The notes beneath the pieces are model-generated. The model worked only from the letters and a program-made list of their open reading frames with translations, made no database searches and was not told the DNA's origin. Position numbers and translations under genes: made by a program. Shown here piece after piece: positions 7,265 to 13,881 of a stretch of 17,154 nucleotides of DNA. This DNA comes from DASUGM01 sp036274055 (lineage in GTDB: Bacteria > Acidobacteriota > Vicinamibacteria > Vicinamibacterales > SCN-69-37), in NCBI GenBank assembly GCA_036274055.1, contig DASUGM010000166.1, positions 1-17,154 of the forward strand. Reading direction: 5' to 3'. Each line of letters opens with the position of its first letter. The first letter of the stretch is position 1.

Positions 7265-8674
7265 CTATCGTTTGATCCGAAACGCGACGAGCGGTCCAGT
7301 GGACAATTCTTCATAGCGCGCATCGCCACGGTATTTCGCGACCAGAGCTGCGACTTCGTCCGCAGTGAGCGGCCATTGATTGCCGACGGCGGAGAGCAGG
7401 ATCAGATCCGGAGTGATTGGCGGATCGACTGGACTGCCGATCGCGTACATCGAGGCTGATTTCGGCAGGTGTGGAATCAGGTTCGGCTGGGCGAGGATCG
7501 TCGTCCCGCTGACGCGCGTGAGTTGATCGCGGACGACCGCGGCCTCGGGCGGAACTCTTCTTTCGAACATTCGTTGAATCGCCGGGTTGTCGCCGGCGGT
7601 CGCCAGCAGCAGGACCACGACCCAGGCGGCCGCGGCTTTCGGCCAGCGCCGATGAAGCCACGACGCGCCGGCGGCCGCTGAGAGAAACAACCAGGGCAGA
7701 ATCGGCCAGGCGTAGTGATCGATCAGGCCCGACTGCATGCTGTCCGGCGCGGCGGCAAGATTGGCCATCACGCCCGGCAGCGCCGGCATCATCCACGCCG
7801 CGCCTGCCAACGGCAACAAGCCGGTCGTCGCGATCAGGCTGGTGATCGTGGCCGCGGTCTTGCGGCTGAACAGGTGGCCGCCGACGGTCGCGATCGTCGA
7901 ATCGCCTTGCGGTGAACCGTAGCGTCCTTCCAGAAGCGGATTGGAAGCGCTCAGGCCATCGGCGCGGCGGCTCGCGGGAATGGCGACGGTGAGCGCAAGC
8001 ACGAACCAGGCGACGGAGACCGTCAATGCCGCAATCGCGCGGCGCCGCGATCCGCGGCGCGTCACCAGCGCAAACAACGCGAAGCCGGCGAGGTACAGCG
8101 GCGCGTCTTCCTTGGTCGAGAGCAGCGCGATCATGCACGGCCAGGCCGCCCAGGCGCGCGCCTGCCACAGCAGCACAACGGCAAACGTCAGCGGCGCTTG
8201 AAAGACTTCCGGATAGAAATACCCCGCCATCGCGCTGTGCGTCCGCCGTGACAGCAGAAACACCAGCATCAACGCCGTCGACAGCCACGGCGAGAGGCCC
8301 TGCTGCGTCTCCAGGACACGGCGGAACAGCACGCCGGCCGTCGCAGCCGCGACCGCTTGAATGAGCAGCAAGAACACGGGCGATGGACTCAGCCAGTGCG
8401 CCGGCGCGAGCACGTAGAGCACCGGCATGAAATGCTCAGAAAAGATCGAGTGCCCGAGGAAGGAAACCGTGCCGTGCCCGCCGTGCGTCAGGCTCCAGAG
8501 CGCGTAGTCGAACACCGACAGGTCGTAGGCGTTGGTGCCCAGGCCGAAGTGATTAGCGACACCGCGCCAGCCATACAAGACCAGCCATGCGGCAACAGCG
8601 CCGAGAGCGGTTGCGTGAGCGGAGCGTTTACCGCGGCTGAACTGAGTGAAGTGCGTTTGCCAGGAACTATTCAC
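7265..8674 (-). CDS. DUF2079-type polytopic membrane protein
   Basis: 469 residues with roughly eight to ten hydrophobic segments. The first periplasmic loop carries NAYDLSVFDYALW followed by GHSIFSEHFMPVLYVLAP, the hallmark of the DUF2079 family: an Asp-rich loop as in GT-C-like glycosyltransferase folds, then a conserved His. Later segments include LSTKEDAPLYLAGFAL, a conserved DUF2079-like element with the acidic pair. DUF2079 proteins have no established reaction; a lipid-linked sugar transferase role is inferred from topology only. The start is GTG at 8674, the first start codon after an in-frame TGA, and it lies inside palindromic element B. The first dozen residues (MNSSWQTHFTQF) are therefore repeat-derived, with no clear Shine-Dalgarno; the native N-terminus may have been replaced. 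The stop directly abuts the hairpin at 7223-7262. Confidence 0.88.
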   Translation of the reverse strand: MNSSWQTHFTQFSRGKRSAHATALGAVAAWLVLYGWRGVANHFGLGTNAYDLSVFDYALWSLTHGGHGTVSFLGHSIFSEHFMPVLYVLAPAHWLSPSPVFLLLIQAVAAATAGVLFRRVLETQQGLSPWLSTALMLVFLLSRRTHSAMAGYFYPEVFQAPLTFAVVLLWQARAWAAWPCMIALLSTKEDAPLYLAGFALFALVTRRGSRRRAIAALTVSVAWFVLALTVAIPASRRADGLSASNPLLEGRYGSPQGDSTIATVGGHLFSRKTAATITSLIATTGLLPLAGAAWMMPALPGVMANLAAAPDSMQSGLIDHYAWPILPWLFLSAAAGASWLHRRWPKAAAAWVVVLLLATAGDNPAIQRMFERRVPPEAAVVRDQLTRVSGTTILAQPNLIPHLPKSASMYAIGSPVDPPITPDLILLSAVGNQWPLTADEVAALVAKYRGDARYEELSTGPLVAFRIKR

Positions 8675-8766
8675 AGGGAGACGACCGAGACAATCAAGAG
8701 GAAGAACCTCTCAACGCTCTTCTCATTCTTCTCTCTGTGATTCCGCACGTGGCAAGTGTATTTCAC
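8646..8766 (+). repeat. Palindromic element copy B (full length, 121 bp)
   Basis: The best-preserved copy. It begins GTGAAGTGCGTTTGCCA and ends TGGCAAGTGTATTTCAC, so the outer ends are inverted repeats. The 72-bp core runs from TTCACAGGGAG (8670) to CTCTCTGTGATT (8741). The whole unit can fold into one long imperfect hairpin. It overlaps the 5' end of the DUF2079 gene and supplies its GTG start. Confidence 0.88.
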
Positions 8767-8809
8767 GCATCTCGCCGTTGCGAATCCGCAGCACCTCGCC
8801 GACGACCAG
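8723..8809 (-). pseudogene. Tail fragment resembling the C-terminus of a PQQ-propeller protein, inside the B/C tandem
   Basis: Read on the minus strand this segment encodes LVVGEVLRIRNGEM then REIHLPRAESQREE and a TGA stop. The propeller protein at 5251-7110 ends VVVGDVLLIRNGEEM then AAFRLPRASS. The match covers about 22 residues and, at DNA level, GTCGTCGGCGA.GTGCTGC.GAT.CGCAACGGCGAG. The second unit (about 8887-8973) carries the same tail with LVVADVLSIHNGEMREI and a one-base insertion that breaks the frame. No start codon or gene body accompanies either tail, so these are remnants, interpreted as 3' ends of a propeller gene carried along with the repeat. Origin is inference. Confidence 0.5.
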
Positions 8810-8930
8810 TAAAGTGCGCTGGCCAAGAACTATTCACCGGGAGAAGACCGAGAAAATCAAGAGGAAGAACCTCTCAACGCTCTTCTCATTCTTCTCTCTG
8901 TGAATCCGCACGTGGCAAGTTGTATTTCAC
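8809..8930 (+). repeat. Palindromic element copy C (122 bp)
   Basis: Same layout as copy B, 163 bp further on: GTAAAGTGCGCTGGCCA at the left end, core TTCACCGGGAGAAG (8833) to TTCTCTCTGTGAA (8904), and TGGCAAGTTGTATTTCAC at the right end with one inserted base. Copies B and C form a two-unit direct tandem (about 8646-8973). Confidence 0.85.
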
Positions 8931-8996
8931 GCATCTCGCCGTTGTGAATCGACAGCACGTCGGCGACGACTAGCGAACTGCAGTTTTGCGAAAGCA

Positions 8997-9035
8997 ACCC
9001 CCGTCCCCGCTCGACTGAACGCCGGGGACGGGGGT
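8997..9035 (-). terminator. GC hairpin at the end of the PAP2 gene
   Basis: ACCCCCGTCCCCG (8997-9009) and CGGGGACGGGGGT (9023-9035) form a perfect 13-bp stem with a 13-nt loop. The stem touches the stop codon of the PAP2 gene (9035-9037), as expected for a terminator, although no U-tract follows. The right arm extends TTGCTTTCGCAA as in the hairpin at 7223, so it is a second copy of that repeat. Confidence 0.6.
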
Positions 9036-9838
9036 CAGACGATCGTCCACACCGCGATCGCGACCAGCACGCCCAGCACGGAGTCGACCGCGTAGTGGTA
9101 TCGGCCGAGCACGGTTGCAACGGCGATGCTGAGCGCGAGAAACAGAAACACGACGCCGGCCGCGGGCAGCGTCGATCCGACGGCGAGCGCCACCGCCATC
9201 GCGCCGGCGGCGTGCCCGCTCGGAATCGTGTTGGCCTGAATGCTGGCGCGATTCGCGACGCCAAGGTTGATGCGGCGGACGACGTCGCGCGGCGGCCGTC
9301 CTCCGGCTGCATCTGCGAACACGCGCGGCGGCCGCGTCTGGATCCACGGCAACATGCCGTAGCACGCGAACTCGGCGAGCAGGACAGTTGCCCAGAAATG
9401 CGGCACTCGATCGAGATGACCGCTGAGCGCGAGCGTGACCGCGCCGGCGGGGACGACGAGATAGACGAGCAGGTAGCTGAGTTCGAAGTACTCAGCGATG
9501 ACGCGTGGCGCTCCGTGGAACCACGCCAGAACGCCGGTGCGACCAAGCATCGCGTCGTCCGTCCGCCGCAGCCAGTTCTCGATGCGCACATCTGTGCGAA
9601 CGAACAGGAGCCCGGACAACCAATAGCCGGCGAGGAGAACGAGCGCCGGCAACAGTACCTGAGGAATCGGTGGCAGCGCCGCGCCGTAGCGTCCGGCGGC
9701 GATCGATGCCGCGAAAGCGCTCCAGCCGAGAAGCGCGGCGGCCATCAATCGGCGCCGCGCCGGCTGGAACTCGCGGCGCGTCAGCGACGCCAGGGCCAGA
9801 TACGACACGAAGCCGACGGCCACCATCTGCCAAGTCAT
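9035..9838 (-). CDS. PAP2-family membrane phosphatase
   Basis: 267 residues with about six hydrophobic segments. The catalytic PAP2 signature is visible: WIQTRPPR (around 165-172) for the first motif, NTIPSGHAAGAMA with PSGH at 206-209 for the second, and GRYHYAVDSVLG with His248 and Asp252 for the third. PAP2 enzymes remove phosphate from lipid phosphates such as phosphatidic acid or undecaprenyl pyrophosphate, with the active site facing the periplasm. The third motif lacks the canonical Ser-Arg five residues before the His; an Arg lies two residues before it instead, so catalytic efficiency or subfamily assignment is uncertain. ATG start, no clear Shine-Dalgarno. The 110 bp upstream contain the terminator of the preceding gene, so it is probably transcribed on its own. 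Confidence 0.85.
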   Translation of the reverse strand: MTWQMVAVGFVSYLALASLTRREFQPARRRLMAAALLGWSAFAASIAAGRYGAALPPIPQVLLPALVLLAGYWLSGLLFVRTDVRIENWLRRTDDAMLGRTGVLAWFHGAPRVIAEYFELSYLLVYLVVPAGAVTLALSGHLDRVPHFWATVLLAEFACYGMLPWIQTRPPRVFADAAGGRPPRDVVRRINLGVANRASIQANTIPSGHAAGAMAVALAVGSTLPAAGVVFLFLALSIAVATVLGRYHYAVDSVLGVLVAIAVWTIV

Positions 9839-9882
9839 CGTTGTTGATAAGGCGCACGAGGTTGGAAAACCGGCTCACAGAC

Positions 9883-9917
9883 AAAAAAACGCCGGCGTAT
9901 CCGAGGATACGCCGGCG
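9883..9917 (-). terminator. Rho-independent terminator of the small secreted-protein gene
   Basis: On the minus strand CGCCGGCGTATCC pairs with GGATACGCCGGCG (a perfect 13-bp stem with a very short loop) and is followed by seven T (plus-strand A7 at 9883-9889). It begins 32 bp after the stop of the gene at 9949-10356. This is the only textbook intrinsic terminator in the window. Confidence 0.93.
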
Positions 9918-9948
9918 CTGGTGCCTAGGGGTCGTGAACGTGGTCGAA

Positions 9949-10356
9949 CTAGCCGCAGTAGTCGGCTTTCCAGGTCACGCTGGTCGCGGTCAAAACCTTC
10001 AGCGCCTCGCCGGTTTCCGCGCTGCCGCCGGTCGCGGGAGCGTCGGCAACCGTGCCCTTGATTTCGACAGCCTGCAACACGCGGTCGCCGAGCTTGACTT
10101 TTGCAGAGCCCGGGACGACTTTCAGCGCCGTCTTCGAGGCGCCCTTGGACTTGTCGCCCTTTTCCTTGGCTGCGGTGAGCAGGAAGGTGTCGGCGGTCGA
10201 GCCCGGCTGGAGACAACCGTTGAAGGTCACCGTCGGGGCATCCTTCTTTTCAGCAGTCGCCGGTCCGGCAGTCTGCTGAGCGGCAACAATAGTGACGCTC
10301 GCGATTGCGGCGCCGATGATTGCGACGAACGTCCGGTGCAAGTTCTTGATCTTCAC
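9949..10356 (-). CDS. Small secreted protein of unknown function (GCLQPGS type)
   Basis: 135 residues. An N-terminal Sec signal, MKIKNLHRTFVAIIGAAIASVTIVAAQQ, is followed by a low-complexity stretch and then VTFNGCLQPGSTADTFLLTAAKEKG. A Lys-rich middle follows, then KVKLGDRVLQAVEIKGTVAD, suggesting a small beta-rich, OB-like periplasmic domain. The 'GCL..G...DTF.LT' opening recurs in small exported proteins of Acidobacteriota as far as I recall; no function is established. Two Cys (one in GCL, one in the terminal YCG) could form a disulfide. GTG start with an excellent GGAGGA at 8-nt spacing. Monocistronic or second after the alkylation repair gene (82-bp gap), and ended by a strong terminator. 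Confidence 0.82.
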   Translation of the reverse strand: MKIKNLHRTFVAIIGAAIASVTIVAAQQTAGPATAEKKDAPTVTFNGCLQPGSTADTFLLTAAKEKGDKSKGASKTALKVVPGSAKVKLGDRVLQAVEIKGTVADAPATGGSAETGEALKVLTATSVTWKADYCG

Positions 10357-10438
10357 GCTTGGGTTCCTCCGATTATGTTCTTCGTCTTCTTCCTACGACA
10401 CGCATCGCGCTGGCGTTTCGTACGGAAATCGCGAGGAA

Positions 10439-11173
10439 TCACGATGATCTGAGTCGCTTTCTATACTCTTGCCGACTATCGGTATTTACCTTCTTCATCA
10501 CGGCCGGCTTGCCGAGGTCTCTGAGCGCTTCCTTGCCGAGCCAGCGTTCAGTGGGGTCTGTCGATTTTGCGAGTGACGTAGACAGCGCCAACGACGCGGC
10601 GTGCAAGCCACGGCTGCGCCGGCCGACGAGTCGCAGCGCCCAGCTCACGCCTTTCTTGACGAAGTTCCGCTCATCATCAGCGGCGCGCTCGATCAGTTTC
10701 AGGCTGTCGAGAAACGGCCGGTCTTCTTTCGTCGCTTTGTCGTGAAGCGCCAGGCACGCGAGCAGCGCGAAGGCCGCGCGCTTTTCGAACTCCGGTTTGC
10801 GCGTCGCCCAGGCGCGGACTTTCGCAAACGCGTGCGGGGTGCGATCCCACAGGCTGAAGCACACGGTGTCGACGACTCCCCAGTTGTCGAAGTCTTTGCA
10901 CCAGCGATCCATCTCGGCGGGGGTGACGCGGACTGGATCGCCGACGAACGCCGCGAGCAGCCGCGCTTCGTAGATGCCGGTCTTCCACAGCGCGATTGCG
11001 AGGTCGTGATCGCGGCCGAGCGCCTTTGCTTTCGTCTTCAGCGCGCCGACCGAAATGCCGACGGCGTGCTCGGACGGCAGGCCATAACGCGCCATGCCGT
11101 CGCGCGCTTTCCGGCTGCCGGATCTCTTCAGCCAGGCGACGACGTCAGAAACAGATGAGGCGGGCTTGGACAT
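10439..11173 (-). CDS. DNA alkylation repair protein, AlkD-like HEAT-repeat glycosylase
   Basis: 244 residues from the ATG at 11173; an in-frame TTG upstream exists but would begin inside the inverted repeat. The protein is almost entirely helical, built from HEAT-like repeats, as in AlkD/AlkC-type enzymes that excise positively charged alkylated bases such as 3- and 7-alkylpurines. The family signature is visible: MDRWCKDFDNWGVVDTVC (about 88-105), matching the 'W..D.DNWD..D' segment that carries the catalytic Asp and aromatic residues. It is followed by KRAAFALLACLALHD and RNFVKKGVSWALRLVGRR, the conserved last repeats. Cytoplasmic. The neighbouring secreted-protein gene is 82 bp downstream and functionally unrelated. 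No clear Shine-Dalgarno; its upstream region is the 236-bp long inverted repeat. Confidence 0.9.
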   Translation of the reverse strand: MSKPASSVSDVVAWLKRSGSRKARDGMARYGLPSEHAVGISVGALKTKAKALGRDHDLAIALWKTGIYEARLLAAFVGDPVRVTPAEMDRWCKDFDNWGVVDTVCFSLWDRTPHAFAKVRAWATRKPEFEKRAAFALLACLALHDKATKEDRPFLDSLKLIERAADDERNFVKKGVSWALRLVGRRSRGLHAASLALSTSLAKSTDPTERWLGKEALRDLGKPAVMKKVNTDSRQEYRKRLRSS

Positions 11174-11191
11174 CGGCCAAGCGTACCAGTC

Positions 11192-11427
11192 CAAGAGCCT
11201 TCAACATGGAGGGCGTGGAGCAGAGCTCCTTTCTTTGGAAACCATCACGAGATGAGCCCTGGCAGGAAAGCACGTGCACCGGACGGAGGTCATGGAGAGA
11301 GCTGATAGTCAGTGCCTCGGACTCTCCATGCCCTCCGATCTTCCAGGCGCTCTTCTCTCAGAACTCATCTCGCAATGGTTTCCAAGAAAGGAGCTCTTCT
11401 CCATGTCCTCCATGTTGAAGGCTCTTG
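11192..11427. repeat. 236-bp long inverted repeat (cruciform-capable)
   Basis: The outer arms are about 65 bp each: the left arm begins CAAGAGCCTTCAACATGGAG (11192) and ends CACGAGATGAG, and the right arm begins CTCATCTCGCAATGG and ends CATGTTGAAGGCTCTTG (11427). They pair with only about six differences. Inside them sits a second nested inverted pair, CGGAGGTCATGGAGAG and CTCTCCATGCCCTCCG. The two arms also carry GGAGCAGAGCTCC and GGAGCTCTTCTCC palindromic cores. The element fills the gap between the ADOP permease stop and the alkylation repair start. No transposase, open reading frame or U-tract accompanies it. Confidence 0.88.
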
Positions 11428-11439
11428 TGACGAGAATCC

Positions 11440-13881
11440 CTAGCTCGCCCGCAGCGCGACGTTGGGCTCGACCTTGGTCGCGCGGCGCGCCGGGATCCAC
11501 GCGGCGCCGAGCGCGACCAGCGCGAGGCTGAGACCGGTGGCGGCGAAGGTGACCGCGTCGAGCGGCGTGACTTCGAAGAGCAGCCCCTCGAGGAAGCGCG
11601 ACAACAGCACGGCGCCGATGACGCCAAGCACGAGACCGCCGGCGGCCAGTAGCAATCCCTCGCCGAGCACACCGCGCAGAATTCGCAGCTGATCGGCGCC
11701 GAGCGCCATCCGGATCCCGAACTCCCGTGTGCGCTCGCTGATCGAGAAGGCGAGCACGCCGCCGACGCCAATCGCGGCAATCGCCAGCGCCAGCACCGCG
11801 AAACTGCCGAACAGCGTCGCGTTCAACCGCGATGGCGCGACGCGCTCGGCGGCCGACGCGGTCAGCCAGGCGATGTCGGTGACCGGCCGCTTCGGATCGT
11901 GCTCATGAATGATCTTCGCGGCTTCGCGCCCGACGGCGGCGCTGCTGTCGGCGGTGCGAATCAGCAGCGACTGGCCTGGCGAGTTCTGCGATGACGCGTC
12001 GAACACCGTCGCCACGACGGTGCGCGACCCGCCGAGCTCGCGCGCGTCCTTGACGACGCCGACGACGAAGCGCGGCTGCGGCGGCCAGTTCTGGCCGTCG
12101 AACGACCACTCGAGCCGCTGCCCGATCGGATCCTTGTCGCCGAACGCGAGTTTCGCGAGCGTCTCGTTGACGATGGTCGCGCGCTGACCGGTCGGCGTCT
12201 CATCGGCGCCGAATGTGCGCCCACGCAGCAACGGAATCTTCAGCGTCGAGAAGTAATCGGGGCTGACGACCGTCGTCAGCAGTTGCACGGGCGGCTGCGA
12301 CGTCGCGAACCGGCCCTCGGCCGTCCGCAGGTAGAGCGCGTTGATGTTGACGACCTCGAAGGGCGCGCGGTTGCTGGTGGCGACGCTCTGCACACCCGGA
12401 TACGCCTTGACGCGCGCCATGACGTCCTCGAGCATGGCGCGATTGCGATCCGGCGGGAATCGCGTGAGATTCGGCGCCTTGACGACGAGCACGCCGTTCT
12501 CCTCGAAACCGGAATCCACGCGCTGCAGGTTCATGAACGTCCGCACCAGCAGGCCGGCGCCGACGAGGACGACGAACGAGATCGCGACCTGCACCGCGAC
12601 CAGCGCCCGCTGCGCGCGTCGCTCGACGCGGCCGGTCGTCGATCGCTGGCCGGCGCCGCCGGCCCCGCCGCTCGACGCGACTCGCCCCGCCGACGGCAGT
12701 CGCGGCATCCAGGCGAACAGGATCGCCGCGATCACGCCGACAACAAGCGAGAAGGCGAGCACAGTGCCGTTGAGCTGCAATGCGTCGGCGCGCAGCGTCA
12801 GCCGCCGCGCGTAATCGGCCAGGCCGCCGCGCGCGAGGCCGGCGATAGCGACGCCGAGCAGCGAACCGGCCACCGCAAGCACGGCATGCTCGGTCAGCAA
12901 CTGCCAGCGAAGTTGCGCCGGGGTCGCGCCGAGCGCGGCCCGGACCGCGAGCTCGCGTTCCCGTCGCACCAGCCGCGCCAGCGTGAGATTGCCGACATTC
13001 GCGCAGGCGACCAGCAGCACGAGTCCCACCGCGCCCATCAGCACGAGCAACGTCGGGCGCGCACGGCGCACCAGAATCTCGCGCCACGGCGTCAGCGTCG
13101 TGTCGAAGCCGCGTTCAGCGGGGTAGTCCGCCGGGTAGCTGCTGTGCAGCCGCGCCGACACCGCGCTGACGTCGGCTTGCGCCTGCTGCAGGCTCACGCC
13201 GTCCTTGACGAGCGCGTAGAGGTCGGTCATCCGGTGATTGCGCTCGTTCTGCATCGACGCGCCCATGTAATGCGCATTGGTCGGATAGTTGGCGTAGATC
13301 TCCGCGCGCGCGGTGCCGGCGTAGTGCGATCCCGGTTCGAGCACGCCGACGATTGTCGCCGGCACGCCGGTCAGCTCGATCGACTTGCCGATGACATTTG
13401 GATCGGATCCGGCGACGCGCTGCCAGAACTCGTGAGTCAGCACCGCGACCGCCGGTGACGAACGGCTGTCGTCCTCGGCTTGCAGCGCGCGGCCCAGTTG
13501 CGGCCGGATCGCGAGCACCTTGAAGTAGTTCGATGTCACCAGGCCGCCATAGGCGACGCGCGGCTCGCCGAGCCCGACGACGTTGAACTGCCAGTCGCCG
13601 TACTCGACGATCTCTTCAATCGTCCTCGTCTGCGTGCGATAGTCCGCGGCCTCGACGAACGAGAAGAGCGTGTTGTCGTCGCCGGATCGCTGCAGCGGCT
13701 GCTGCACGTACATGATGCGGTCGGCGTGCGGGTATGGCAGCGGCCGAATCAGCACGCCCTCGACCGCCGAAAAAATTGCCGTGCTCGCGCCGATGCCCAG
13801 GCCGAGCGTGACGACGAAGGCGGCGGCGTAGCCGATGTCCTGGCGAAGCTGGCGGACGGCGGCAGACAGCATGGTTCCCAT
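11440..13881 (-). CDS. ADOP-type ABC transporter permease (MacB/FtsX family)
   Basis: 813 residues. The N-terminus has the MacB_PCD pattern: a first membrane helix FVVTLGLGIGASTAIFSAVEGVL, then RPLPYPHADRI, then a large periplasmic domain (about 45-270). Two FtsX cores follow. The first contains LVLMGAVGLVLLVACANVGNLTLARLVRRERELAVRAALGA (residues around 290-330) with helices to about 400; the second contains LALAIAAIGVGGVLAFSISERTREFGIRMALGA near 720-760, with closing helices and WIPARRATKVEPNVALRAS. Duplicated FtsX cores, about 800 residues and no adjacent ATPase are the marks of the acidobacterial duplicated orphan permease class. MacB-like systems use ATP for mechanical export or lipoprotein handling; the partner and substrate here are unknown. 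ATG at 13881; a second ATG three codons later is possible. TGTAGAC and palindromic sites lie just upstream. Confidence 0.93.
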   Translation of the reverse strand: MGTMLSAAVRQLRQDIGYAAAFVVTLGLGIGASTAIFSAVEGVLIRPLPYPHADRIMYVQQPLQRSGDDNTLFSFVEAADYRTQTRTIEEIVEYGDWQFNVVGLGEPRVAYGGLVTSNYFKVLAIRPQLGRALQAEDDSRSSPAVAVLTHEFWQRVAGSDPNVIGKSIELTGVPATIVGVLEPGSHYAGTARAEIYANYPTNAHYMGASMQNERNHRMTDLYALVKDGVSLQQAQADVSAVSARLHSSYPADYPAERGFDTTLTPWREILVRRARPTLLVLMGAVGLVLLVACANVGNLTLARLVRRERELAVRAALGATPAQLRWQLLTEHAVLAVAGSLLGVAIAGLARGGLADYARRLTLRADALQLNGTVLAFSLVVGVIAAILFAWMPRLPSAGRVASSGGAGGAGQRSTTGRVERRAQRALVAVQVAISFVVLVGAGLLVRTFMNLQRVDSGFEENGVLVVKAPNLTRFPPDRNRAMLEDVMARVKAYPGVQSVATSNRAPFEVVNINALYLRTAEGRFATSQPPVQLLTTVVSPDYFSTLKIPLLRGRTFGADETPTGQRATIVNETLAKLAFGDKDPIGQRLEWSFDGQNWPPQPRFVVGVVKDARELGGSRTVVATVFDASSQNSPGQSLLIRTADSSAAVGREAAKIIHEHDPKRPVTDIAWLTASAAERVAPSRLNATLFGSFAVLALAIAAIGVGGVLAFSISERTREFGIRMALGADQLRILRGVLGEGLLLAAGGLVLGVIGAVLLSRFLEGLLFEVTPLDAVTFAATGLSLALVALGAAWIPARRATKVEPNVALRAS

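Noticed and set aside
8646..8973. Small plus-strand frames coding FTGRRPRKSRGRTSQRSS-like peptides
   Set aside because: These are translations of the palindromic repeat; the peptide recurs only because the DNA repeat recurs, with no ribosome binding site or family match.
7107..9035. A composite transposon around the DUF2079 gene
   Set aside because: Inverted repeats are present, but no transposase and no clear target-site duplication could be seen; kept only as a possible invertible or repeat-framed unit.
11174..11194. TTG start for the alkylation repair gene at 11194
   Set aside because: It begins inside the long inverted repeat and adds seven residues outside the family pattern; the ATG at 11173 fits better.
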